From assembly GCA_003485955.1 (NCBI GenBank), contig DNHH01000117.1, positions 1 to 18,865 of the forward strand: DNA of 18,865 nucleotides. The letters run 5' to 3'. This document shows, in pieces, positions 7,652 to 14,479 of the stretch. The notes beneath the pieces are model-generated. The model had not been told where the DNA came from. It saw nothing but the letters and a program-made list of their open reading frames with translations, and did no database searches. The position numbers and the translations under genes were made by a program. Numbering within the stretch: position 1 is the stretch's first letter; the number at the start of each line of letters is the position of its first letter. The stretch comes from Opitutia bacterium (GTDB lineage Bacteria > Verrucomicrobiota > Verrucomicrobiia > Opitutales > UBA953).

Positions 7652-8352
7652 GTCCGGGATGGCAGCAGCTGGAAGCCGACGCCCCGATGCGTGTGCAGGA
7701 GCGGCGGGAGGTCTGGCGGGTCGACCGCCGCCCGGAGGCTGGCGATGTGGGTGCGGAGGGAGTCGCTGCCCGGCGGCTCATCGCCCCAGAGGTGGAACTC
7801 GAGGTCTGCACGGCTGACGATGGCTGGCGACTGGCGCATGAGCTTTTCCAGGATCGAGAAGCCCATGTTGGTGAGGGCGAGCCGCCGGTCGCCCCGGAGT
7901 ACCTCGCGAGTGGGCACGCACATCCGCAGGTCGCCCACGTTGAGGGTCTCGGCTGGGGGACGGAGCCCGCCCTGGGAGCGCCGGACCATGGCCCGGAGCC
8001 GCGCCATCATCTCGGCCAGGGCGAAGGGTTTGACCAGGTAGTCGTCCGCTCCCGCGCGGAAGCCGCGCAGCCTGTCCTCCAGCGTGTCGGCCGCAGTTAG
8101 GATGAGGATTGGCAACCCTGGGGCAATCTCAGCTCGTACGCGCTGGCACAGCTCGAGTCCGCCGAGGCCGGGCAGCCGCAGGTCGAAGATTCCCGCGGCG
8201 AACCTCCCGCTGATGAGCTTGTGGATCGCAAGCGCGCCATCGGGGGCGAACTCCACCCGCCAGCCTTCTCGCTCCAAGTAATCTTGGATGTTCGCCGCGA
8301 GGTCGTGGTCGTCCTCGACCAGCAGCACGGGAAGTGGCGGCGCCTCGTTCAT
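7648..8352 (-). CDS. OmpR-family response regulator (receiver plus winged helix)
   Basis: This DNA-binding transcription regulator is presumably phosphorylated by the downstream kinase. From the ATG at 8352 it is 234 residues. The receiver domain (about 8-120) has the acidic pair in LLVEDDHD, the phospho-acceptor D57 (FDLRLPG), the conserved threonine in ILTAAD and K108 (LVKPF). The C-terminal winged helix (about 135-234) carries LTNMGFSILEKL, a recognition-helix region (DSLRTHIASLR) and the final hairpin THRGVGFQL, all typical of OmpR/PhoB regulators. A TTG at 8388 would extend it by 12 residues, but that stretch contains a perfect stem-loop (8365-8382) and has poor receiver similarity, so ATG 8352 is preferred. 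The stop overlaps the kinase start by four bases. The upstream gene in the operon is an outer-membrane barrel and is a plausible target. Confidence 0.93.
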   Translation of the reverse strand: MNEAPPLPVLLVEDDHDLAANIQDYLEREGWRVEFAPDGALAIHKLISGRFAAGIFDLRLPGLGGLELCQRVRAEIAPGLPILILTAADTLEDRLRGFRAGADDYLVKPFALAEMMARLRAMVRRSQGGLRPPAETLNVGDLRMCVPTREVLRGDRRLALTNMGFSILEKLMRQSPAIVSRADLEFHLWGDEPPGSDSLRTHIASLRAAVDPPDLPPLLHTHRGVGFQLLPSRT

Positions 8353-8364
8353 TCGGCGGCAGTC

Positions 8365-8382
8365 TTCCCCGTTTCCGGGGAA
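8365..8382 (-). promoter_or_regulatory. Intercistronic stem-loop between barrel gene and response regulator
   Basis: Read on the minus strand, TTCCCCG and CGGGGAA form a perfect 7-bp stem closed by a GAAA tetraloop. It lies between the barrel stop (8392) and the preferred regulator start (8352). No T-run follows, so it is not a standard intrinsic terminator. It could stabilise the upstream mRNA or weaken read-through, giving more barrel than regulator. The structure is seen; the role is inferred. Confidence 0.4.
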
Positions 8383-8391
8383 TGCCAATCC

Positions 8392-9063
8392 TTAGAAGGC
8401 GTAGCGGAGGCCGAGGAGGGCCGAGGCGCCGTTGTAGTCGGCCTCGACCTTAGCCCCGCCGCTGGTCGAGTCCATTTCCGGGCTGCCGGCGTAATGGTAG
8501 CGGAGCTCGAAGAAGGCCGAGAAGCTGTCGTTGATAGGGTAGAGGGCTCCGGCGATTAGCTGGGCGGCGGGCACCCAGTTGTCAGAGTGCTCCCTTTCGA
8601 CGCCCTCGATGGTCAGGTCGATGTCGACCTCCTGCATGAAGCCGAGACCAAGGCCGACGTACGGTGTGATGCCGGCGAAAGCGGGCCCGCCTTGGCCGAA
8701 GGTGTAGACGGCGTTGAACATGAGATTGGTGGAGGCGAAGTCCCCGTCGTTCACGCCGTTGAGGGAGCCGCCATTCATCGATTTGACCTCGTTGCTGCGG
8801 TAGAACCACTCGACCTCCAGAGCCCAGGCGGGCGAGACCTGCTTGCCGAAGGCCGCTCCGGACAGCAGGCCGCGGTCGTACGAGCCCTTGGTCGTTGTGC
8901 CAGATCGGATGACGTCGCCGCTGCCGAGGATGGACAGGCCGCCGTAGACATCGACATACAGATCCTTCTGCGGCTTTGCGGCGTGAGCGGTGGTGCCAGC
9001 GGCGAGCAGGAGTGCGACGGCGGCAGTGCGGTTGGGGGATTGGTGGCGGAAACGGAGCTTCAT
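8392..9063 (-). CDS. Outer-membrane beta-barrel protein (OmpA/OmpW-like small porin fold)
   Basis: The ATG at 9063 gives 223 residues. Residues 1-28 are a signal peptide with a cut after AHA-A (upstream in-frame starts would bury it). The mature part alternates polar and aromatic residues in about eight short strands, such as DLYVDVYGGLSIL, ALEVEWFYRS, ITPYVGLGLGFM, SAFFELRYHYAG and GASALLGLRYAF. It ends in phenylalanine, the usual signal for BAM-mediated insertion. This matches the 8-stranded outer-membrane barrel family (OMP_b-brl type). Such proteins can be pores, adhesins or structural proteins, and nothing here fixes the function. It is the first gene of an apparent leftward operon with a response regulator and kinase, an arrangement that suggests the system controls or monitors this protein. 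The upstream region holds several inverted repeats. Confidence 0.8.
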   Translation of the reverse strand: MKLRFRHQSPNRTAAVALLLAAGTTAHAAKPQKDLYVDVYGGLSILGSGDVIRSGTTTKGSYDRGLLSGAAFGKQVSPAWALEVEWFYRSNEVKSMNGGSLNGVNDGDFASTNLMFNAVYTFGQGGPAFAGITPYVGLGLGFMQEVDIDLTIEGVEREHSDNWVPAAQLIAGALYPINDSFSAFFELRYHYAGSPEMDSTSGGAKVEADYNGASALLGLRYAF

Positions 9064-9098
9064 GGTGGTGTGGGTTTGTCGGTGGGTACTGGGATGAT

Positions 9099-9133
9099 GC
9101 ATGACAATCTTAGCATGCGGTGCGTTAACACCG
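9099..9133. promoter_or_regulatory. Two abutting short inverted repeats upstream of the barrel gene
   Basis: GCATG (9099-9103) and CATGC (9114-9118) form one inverted repeat with a 10-base spacer. CGGTG (9118-9122) and CACCG (9129-9133) form another with a 6-base spacer containing TTAA. They lie 36-70 bases upstream of the barrel start, where a regulator or RNA polymerase would bind. Arms of five bases can occur by chance, so confidence is low. Confidence 0.2.
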
Positions 9134-9138
9134 AGCCA

Positions 9139-9161
9139 TTCACGCGTTAAATCGGCGTGAA
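9139..9161. promoter_or_regulatory. Candidate operator: TTCACGC-N9-GCGTGAA
   Basis: A perfect 7-bp inverted repeat with a 9-base AT-richer spacer lies in the divergent region, 76-98 bases upstream of the barrel start and 110-132 upstream of ispG. Its size suits a dimeric DNA-binding protein. OmpR-family regulators more often bind direct repeats, so the bound protein could be another one. No binding data; inference only. Confidence 0.3.
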
Positions 9162-9178
9162 AAGCCGACACTAGGCCG

Positions 9179-9219
9179 CCCGGGGTGTCCCGGGCCTGAC
9201 CGGAGGAATCCGGTCAGGC
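9179..9219 (+). promoter_or_regulatory. Paired stem-loops in the presumed ispG leader
   Basis: CCCGGG-GTGT-CCCGGG (9179-9194) is a 6-bp hairpin. It directly abuts a perfect 11-bp stem, GCCTGACCGGA (9194-9204) with TCCGGTCAGGC (9209-9219), closed by a GGAA tetraloop, which fits the GNRA pattern. The two share base 9194. No T-run follows, and no gene reads into it from the left because the barrel gene is divergent, so an ordinary terminator is unlikely. If the ispG promoter lies upstream, this is a strongly structured 5' leader that ends about 38 bases before the AGGAG. Confidence 0.4.
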
Positions 9220-9270
9220 TTCTCAGTCCCCTTGCCTTTGAGCGCGGGTTGACAGTAGGAGAAGGTGTCC

Positions 9271-11313
9271 ATGGTCGATCCTGCCTATTGCGTCTCGCGC
9301 TTCCGCACGGTGCGGCGGGTTACCCGCGAGGTGCGGGTGGGCAATGTGGGGGTGGGCGGGTCAAATCCCATCCGCGTCCAATCGATGACCACCTCGGACA
9401 CCGAGGACGTGGCCGCCACACTTGCCCAGTGTGTCCGCTTGGCCGAAGCCGGTTGTGAAATTATCCGCATCACCGCTCCAAACAAGGCAGCCGCGGTTGC
9501 ACTACGCGATATCCACCGCCAGTTCCGCTCTGCAGGATTTAGCCAACCCCTCGTGGCCGACATTCACTTCCTGCCTGCCGCGGCAATGGAAGCGGTCGAG
9601 CATGTGGAGAAAGTTCGCGTCAATCCGGGCAACTATGCCGACAAGAAGAAGTTTGCGGTTCGTGAGTATACCGACGCTCAGTATGCAGAAGAGCTCGATC
9701 GTCTACACGAGGCATTCTCACCTCTGGTACTGCGGGCTAAGGCCTTAGGTCGTGTCCTGCGTATCGGTTCGAACCACGGTTCCTTGTCCGACCGTATTCT
9801 GAATCGTTTTGGAGATACCCCGCTCGGGATGGTCGAGTCGGCACTTGAGTTTGTGCGCATCTGCGAGACGCACGGTCTGCGTGACCTTGTGCTCTCGATG
9901 AAGTCATCGAATCCTAAGGTAATGGTGGAGGCTTATCGGCTTGCCGCTCGCCGTATGGCTGACGAGGGCATGGATTACCCACTTCATCTTGGCGTAACCG
10001 AAGCGGGTGAGGGTGAGGATGCGCGTATTAAATCCGCTATCGGCATTGGTGCGCTACTCGCCGATGGACTGGGTGATACCATCCGTGTCTCCCTCACCGA
10101 GGATCCTTGGCATGAAATTCCTGTATGTCGGCAGTTGGTAAAAGCTGTCGAAGCATTTCAGCCAGCTGCGGTTGAGGCTCGCCGCGCCCCTGTCGTGGCT
10201 AGTGAGGCAGAGTGTGATGGGGTTGATCCGTATGTCTTTAATCGTCGGGCGACCGAATCAATTGTCCTAAGTAAATCTTGTCATGTGGGGTCGAGCGACG
10301 TTCCGCGTGTCGTCGTGCGAAGCTCTTTCTCGCTTTCTCAACCTGCATTAGCTGCCAAAGAAGTTATCGATGCGCACAGCCGTCAACGGGAGGCACGCGT
10401 TGAAGGACTGCTCGTACGTTATGATTCCAATGCAGATGCATCTGGATTAGCTGCACTCCGACAAGGTCTCGAGTCAGTCGTCCAGGCGATCTTCGTCGAC
10501 GTCGATGCAGTTTTGCCTGCGGAGTTTCCCTTCAAAGGGGTTGGTACAAATTTAGTCCTGATTCGAACGCATCACCGTTTCTCGCGCCGCGAAGATACGC
10601 TAGCGTGGGCCGAAGCGTGTGCAGCTGCCCATGTCACTCTCGCCATCAACACCGAAGCAGAGTATTTATCTGACATTGTTGATGCAGTTAAAGCACTCCC
10701 AGTTGGCCGACGTATCGTCTGTGCTACACATAACGGCGTCATTACACATGCCCTTGGTGAATACCGACGATTGGTAAGTGAATTGGCGCGCCTAGGTGTT
10801 GCGGGTGTTCCACTGTGGATTCGGACGACAGCTCAGCAGCACGAAGGCACTGGGCCTGCTTATCCCGATCAGCTCTTGCATGCATCGGTACTGGCAGGCG
10901 GCTTGCTGGTTGATGGTTTGGGCGACTTGGTATCCTGCGAAGTACCCACGTCTTTTGATAAGCGGCTGACATTAGCGTACGACATCTTGCAGGGAGCACG
11001 TGCACGTCAGACTAAAACCGAGTATATTGCGTGTCCCAGCTGCGGCCGAACCTTATTCGATATTCAATCAACGACCCTTAAAGTAAAAGCACGCACAGAC
11101 CACCTCAAGGGTGTTACCATTGCGGTGATGGGGTGTATCGTGAATGGACCTGGCGAGATGGCGGATGCCGACTTTGGTTATGTTGGCGGAGCCCCTGGAA
11201 AAATTAATCTCTATATTGGTAAGACGCCGGTTAAGTTTAATATCCCGCAAGAAGAAGCCGTCGACCGCTTAGTCGACCTGATTAAAGAAAAAGGTAAATG
11301 GATTGCGCCCTAA
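9271..11313 (+). CDS. ispG: 4-hydroxy-3-methylbut-2-enyl diphosphate synthase, large insert-bearing form
   Basis: IspG (GcpE) converts methylerythritol cyclodiphosphate to HMBPP with a 4Fe-4S cluster, one step before IspH. The ATG at 9271 gives 680 residues and has AGGAG (9257-9261) at good spacing; a GTG at 9265 would sit too close to it. The N-terminal TIM barrel carries NPIRVQSMTTSDT, PLVADIHF, VRVNPGNY, RIGSNHGSLSDR and HLGVTEAGEG. The C-terminal reductase-like domain has the cluster ligands C588 and C591 (CPSCGR), C622 and E629 (GCIVNGPGEM). Classic bacterial IspG is about 370 residues. Here a middle domain (roughly 290-520) separates the halves, as known for plant, Chlamydia and Bacteroidetes enzymes. 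All catalytic landmarks are intact. It converges on rseP with 13 bp between stop codons. Confidence 0.97.
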   Translation: MVDPAYCVSRFRTVRRVTREVRVGNVGVGGSNPIRVQSMTTSDTEDVAATLAQCVRLAEAGCEIIRITAPNKAAAVALRDIHRQFRSAGFSQPLVADIHFLPAAAMEAVEHVEKVRVNPGNYADKKKFAVREYTDAQYAEELDRLHEAFSPLVLRAKALGRVLRIGSNHGSLSDRILNRFGDTPLGMVESALEFVRICETHGLRDLVLSMKSSNPKVMVEAYRLAARRMADEGMDYPLHLGVTEAGEGEDARIKSAIGIGALLADGLGDTIRVSLTEDPWHEIPVCRQLVKAVEAFQPAAVEARRAPVVASEAECDGVDPYVFNRRATESIVLSKSCHVGSSDVPRVVVRSSFSLSQPALAAKEVIDAHSRQREARVEGLLVRYDSNADASGLAALRQGLESVVQAIFVDVDAVLPAEFPFKGVGTNLVLIRTHHRFSRREDTLAWAEACAAAHVTLAINTEAEYLSDIVDAVKALPVGRRIVCATHNGVITHALGEYRRLVSELARLGVAGVPLWIRTTAQQHEGTGPAYPDQLLHASVLAGGLLVDGLGDLVSCEVPTSFDKRLTLAYDILQGARARQTKTEYIACPSCGRTLFDIQSTTLKVKARTDHLKGVTIAVMGCIVNGPGEMADADFGYVGGAPGKINLYIGKTPVKFNIPQEEAVDRLVDLIKEKGKWIAP

Positions 11314-11335
11314 AGAAGGTGCGCGCTTATTTTTT
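11305..11335 (+). terminator. Possible intrinsic terminator of ispG, overlapping both convergent gene ends
   Basis: GCGCCC (11305-11310) pairs with GGTGCGC (11318-11324) with one bulged T and a 7-base loop, followed by GC, TTA and six T (11330-11335). The stem contains the ispG TAA, and the T-run encodes the last lysine codons of rseP on the other strand. On the minus strand a looser T-rich stretch follows the stem, so it might act both ways. The stem is short, so support is moderate. Confidence 0.4.
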
Positions 11336-13126
11336 GAAGTCGACCGGACGAAGGACGTGTCGCTGGAGGAGTTCGTTGCGCAGACGGGCATCCCCGTCGC
11401 CTGAGCAACGTCGGACGTCATTAAGGAGTACGTAGGCCATGAGTGACATAAACAGGCCAACAAAGAGATATTGAACCCAGATAACGACCTTGGAAGGAAG
11501 CGCGCGACGACGGATACGTTCAATTGTGGCAATGAGCATGTGGCCACCGTCGAGTACAGGTATCGGAAGTAGATTGAGGATCGCGAGGTTGATGTTGATC
11601 ACCACGGAGAACCAGATGACGAGCCGGATATCTTCCGATAGATTAACATACATTTTCGCAATCGAAATTGCCCCCATGAGTTGATTGAGGTGAATGTCGG
11701 AGCTGCGATCAAAGAGGCGCGTCAGCGTGTTAACCGTCGACCAGAATGCTCCCACAAATTGATCGATAGGACTGCGCTTGATGATGACAGCGCGTGAATG
11801 AATATCTGCGCCAATCGATGGAATTGCCGCAGGTTGCACAATGCGCACGGTGGCTTTACGTAAGATGAGATTTCCATCAGACGTTCCGCTCTTCCAGAAG
11901 ATGTTGAGATCGCGTCCGCCAGGGCTGGATACTTCTACAAGGTCTTCGAGCGAACGAATGGCAGTAATCTCGCGACCATCCGCTTTGTCGAGAATTGTGC
12001 CAAGAGAGAGGGCTTCGGTGGTGGCTTTGTCGCCGGTTGCACTGTGGATGACAAGTCGGACCTTATCCTTATTGGCCGCATCGGGCACGGGAACGAGCAC
12101 GACACGGAATTCACCATTCTCTCCGTGTGTAATGGCTCCAATCGGGTTGGTGCGAAGAATGGGTACAGGGGCGACTTCGATAACTTTTTCTTGGCCGTTG
12201 CGTCTGATGGTAAGTTTGCGCGCGCCCGGTAAATCGACCCGTAGTAAATCAATAAACGAATCTGCGCCGAAGACGGGTTGTCCATCCACTGCAAGAACTT
12301 CATCTTCAGCTTTAATTCCCGCAGACTCGGCCGGCGAGTTGGGTAAAGGTGCCCCGAGGAGTACACTCGTGCGCGGTTCCATACCCGTAAGACGAACACG
12401 GTCTTTCATCGTACTATTCATTTCCACCAGTTCGGGCTGAACGATGATGTCTTTGGTGGCGCCTGCTCGCTCTACCGTCAGAACGCATGAAGGTTTGCCT
12501 GTCGCATCTTTACGATTCCCGAGCATAATCGCTTCGGTGATTTGATGCCAGTGGGTGACGCTGCTACCATCAACCGCCAAGATGCGATCACCTGCCAATA
12601 TACCTGCACGGTAGGCTGGTCCAGGAACGGTATTGGCAGCGCCTAAGTCAGCCAGCGTACCGCCATTACCGATAGTCTTATCCACATGGCCGACAACGGT
12701 CGTCTCGCTACCTTCCTGCATTGGCATACCCACATTCCAAAGGATACAGGCGAGCAAGAATGCAAAGATGACATTAAAAAAGGCACCGGCGACAGCGACC
12801 CACATTTTATCTGCATAAGAAATAGGCGGAAGTTTTTCAGCCCCCTCTTCATTTTCACCTTCAACGCCTGACATGTCTGCCATTTGGGGTAGAGCGACAT
12901 AACCCCCAATCGGGAACAGTGAGATGCGATAATCCACGCCATCTTTTCCTGTCCAACCGAAGACGCGTGGACCCATACCGATGGAGAACCTTTCAACTTT
13001 TAGTCCGCGCCAGCGTGCGGCGAGAAAATGGCCAAGCTCATGGACAAATATGGAGCCACCAAAAAAGATAACTGCTAAACCGATACCCCAGGCATTGCCG
13101 AAGAGTTCTTGGAAGGAGAGGGGCAT
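11327..13126 (-). CDS. rseP: Site-2 intramembrane zinc metalloprotease with long PDZ region
   Basis: RseP cleaves transmembrane anchors, classically an anti-sigma factor during envelope stress, and clears signal peptide remnants in the inner membrane. The zinc motif HELGH (H29-H33) lies in the first helix and the LDGGH motif (D526) in a late helix after NINLAILNLLPIPV. A GAFFNVIFAF helix sits near 114-124, and the last helix is at about 548-568. Between them are PDZ domains around 165-230 (PAYRAGILAGDRILAVDG) and 255-320 (SPAESAGIKAEDEVLAVDG). A further stretch of roughly 110 residues (330-440) may be a third, degenerate PDZ. At 599 residues it is much longer than the 450-residue E. coli enzyme. 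dxr lies 57 bp upstream on the same strand, a widespread dxr-rseP pairing. No anti-sigma factor is seen nearby, so the substrate is unknown. Confidence 0.93.
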   Translation of the reverse strand: MPLSFQELFGNAWGIGLAVIFFGGSIFVHELGHFLAARWRGLKVERFSIGMGPRVFGWTGKDGVDYRISLFPIGGYVALPQMADMSGVEGENEEGAEKLPPISYADKMWVAVAGAFFNVIFAFLLACILWNVGMPMQEGSETTVVGHVDKTIGNGGTLADLGAANTVPGPAYRAGILAGDRILAVDGSSVTHWHQITEAIMLGNRKDATGKPSCVLTVERAGATKDIIVQPELVEMNSTMKDRVRLTGMEPRTSVLLGAPLPNSPAESAGIKAEDEVLAVDGQPVFGADSFIDLLRVDLPGARKLTIRRNGQEKVIEVAPVPILRTNPIGAITHGENGEFRVVLVPVPDAANKDKVRLVIHSATGDKATTEALSLGTILDKADGREITAIRSLEDLVEVSSPGGRDLNIFWKSGTSDGNLILRKATVRIVQPAAIPSIGADIHSRAVIIKRSPIDQFVGAFWSTVNTLTRLFDRSSDIHLNQLMGAISIAKMYVNLSEDIRLVIWFSVVININLAILNLLPIPVLDGGHMLIATIERIRRRALPSKVVIWVQYLFVGLFMSLMAYVLLNDVRRCSGDGDARLRNELLQRHVLRPVDFKK

Positions 13127-13183
13127 GAGTAAAAGTGATGAGTTCGAAGGAGATTGTTGATGTAAAGTCTGCGGCGCTAAAGG

Positions 13184-14338
13184 TTAAACAACTTTCAATT
13201 CAGCCATTCGGCGAGCTTCCGTGTCAGCCGCGAGTACGGAATCAAGAGATTCGGTAGCGGATTGTGATGTGCTTAAAACTTCTTCAACTACACGGCTGAT
13301 ATCCGTGAAGCGAAGGCGACGAGCTAAGAAAGCGGCTACTGCGACTTCATTGGCGGCATTAAATATCGCCGGAAGCGTGCCCCCGCTTTGTGCGGCATGG
13401 CGGGCTAAATTAAGCATGGGGTAACGCTTCATGTCTGGAGGCGAGAGCTCCAAGTTAAGGGTTTGTGTGAAATCAAGTCGCGGGGCAGGGCAGGCAGGGC
13501 GCTCAGGTGCGAGCAGACAGTCTTGAATCGGGTATGCCATTGATGGCGAACTGAGTTGAGCCTGAAGAGTGCCGTCACTCAGTGTAACCATCGCATGCAC
13601 GATGCTCTGTGGATGGATTACCACATCAATCCGTGATTCCGGTAAATCAAATAGCCACCGTGCTTCGATGATTTCGAGCCCTTTGTTTGCCATCGTGGCA
13701 GAGTCGATGGTGATCTTTGGACCCATCGACCAGTTAGGGTGACGCAGCGCATCTTCGGGCGTGACCTCAACTAATTTCTCAAGGGGTAGTGTACGAAAAG
13801 GTCCACCCGATGCGGTTAGTATAAGACGGGAGATTTCATCGTTACGTTTTCCGCGCAAAAGCTGGTGTAGCGCGTTGTGCTCACTGTCGACAGGTAAAAG
13901 CTGAACATTTTTAGCACGTGCAAGGGCTGTCACTGTGCTACCGGCTAACACAAGAATTTCCTTACTCGCTAAAGCGATTGTTTTACCTGCACGAATAGCT
14001 CCAAGGGTTGGGTGAAGTCCGGCTGTACCCACGATGGCTAAAACAACAGTTTGAACTTCAGGTAAGCAGGCAACTTCGGTGACGCCTTCGATGCCTTCAA
14101 GAATACGTACTCCTTGGGCAAACTTTCCGGAAGCGCGTGCCGCTGCAGCTGCTTTGGGATCCGTTAAGGCAATCACGCTAACCTGGAATTCTTTGGCCGG
14201 CACAACGAGTGCTTCCCAATTTGTACGTGCGGCTAGACCTGACACGCGTAAGCGATCGGGGTGGGCGCGAACGACTGCGAGGGTAGACTGGCCGATGGAG
14301 CCAGAGGCACCGAGGATGGCAATGTGCCTAGGTTCCAT
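13184..14338 (-). CDS. dxr: 1-deoxy-D-xylulose-5-phosphate reductoisomerase
   Basis: Dxr (IspC) makes methylerythritol phosphate from DXP with NADPH, the committed MEP step, and is the target of fosmidomycin. The ATG at 14338 gives 384 residues starting MEPRHIAILGASGSIGQST, so the NADPH-binding loop falls at the usual position; a TTG at 14398 would add an unlikely 20-residue cysteine-rich lead. Further motifs are the ALASKEILVLAG stretch, the metal site in PVDSEHNAL (D-S-E), TASGGPF, HPNWSMGPKITIDSATMANKGLE (the flexible loop and second metal ligands) and VIHPQSIVHAMV. The C-terminal domain is present (NAANEVAVAAFL). All catalytic residues look intact. rseP follows after 57 bp, probably in one transcript. 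queF is divergent, across 141 bp. Confidence 0.97.
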   Translation of the reverse strand: MEPRHIAILGASGSIGQSTLAVVRAHPDRLRVSGLAARTNWEALVVPAKEFQVSVIALTDPKAAAAARASGKFAQGVRILEGIEGVTEVACLPEVQTVVLAIVGTAGLHPTLGAIRAGKTIALASKEILVLAGSTVTALARAKNVQLLPVDSEHNALHQLLRGKRNDEISRLILTASGGPFRTLPLEKLVEVTPEDALRHPNWSMGPKITIDSATMANKGLEIIEARWLFDLPESRIDVVIHPQSIVHAMVTLSDGTLQAQLSSPSMAYPIQDCLLAPERPACPAPRLDFTQTLNLELSPPDMKRYPMLNLARHAAQSGGTLPAIFNAANEVAVAAFLARRLRFTDISRVVEEVLSTSQSATESLDSVLAADTEARRMAELKVV

Positions 14339-14435
14339 GCGTTCAAAGAGGCAATCTGTACACAGCGTTGAGGCAAGAGGGAAGCAGGGTGGGTCCAAGA
14401 ACTAAGGGATGTCGCCTTCTTCTTAGGCCTAAAAG

Positions 14436-14475
14436 CAAGGAAACCTTGTCTCCGCACGCTAGTTTGGTTCCCTTG
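14436..14475 (+). promoter_or_regulatory. Mutually exclusive pairings in the queF leader
   Basis: CAAGG (14436-14440) can pair locally with CCTTG (14444-14448) over an AAA loop. The same bases, extended as CAAGGAAACC (14436-14445), can instead pair with GGTTCCCTTG (14466-14475) with nine of ten matches. The second partner ends four bases before the queF ATG, where a ribosome would bind, and no Shine-Dalgarno sequence is present. A palindrome TTAGGCCTAA (14423-14432) lies just upstream. Switch-like behaviour is speculation; it does not fit the known preQ1-I consensus. Confidence 0.22.
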
Positions 14476-14479
14476 TTGT

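Noticed and set aside
8587..9150. 187-codon frame antisense to the barrel gene
   Set aside because: High GC makes long false frames likely. The barrel frame has a signal peptide, beta strands and a terminal phenylalanine; this one has no recognisable feature.
9249..9254. Perfect TTGACA as a -35 box
   Set aside because: No reasonable -10 hexamer lies at 16-18 bases spacing, and such a promoter would start inside the ispG coding sequence.
11841..12440. 199-codon open frame antisense to rseP
   Set aside because: It is serine/arginine-rich without domain features and lies fully inside the PDZ-encoding part of rseP.
14399..14479. preQ1-I riboswitch before queF
   Set aside because: I looked for the preQ1-I hairpin followed by an A-rich tail ending near the ribosome-binding site. 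The order and sequence do not fit, so only generic alternative pairings are reported.
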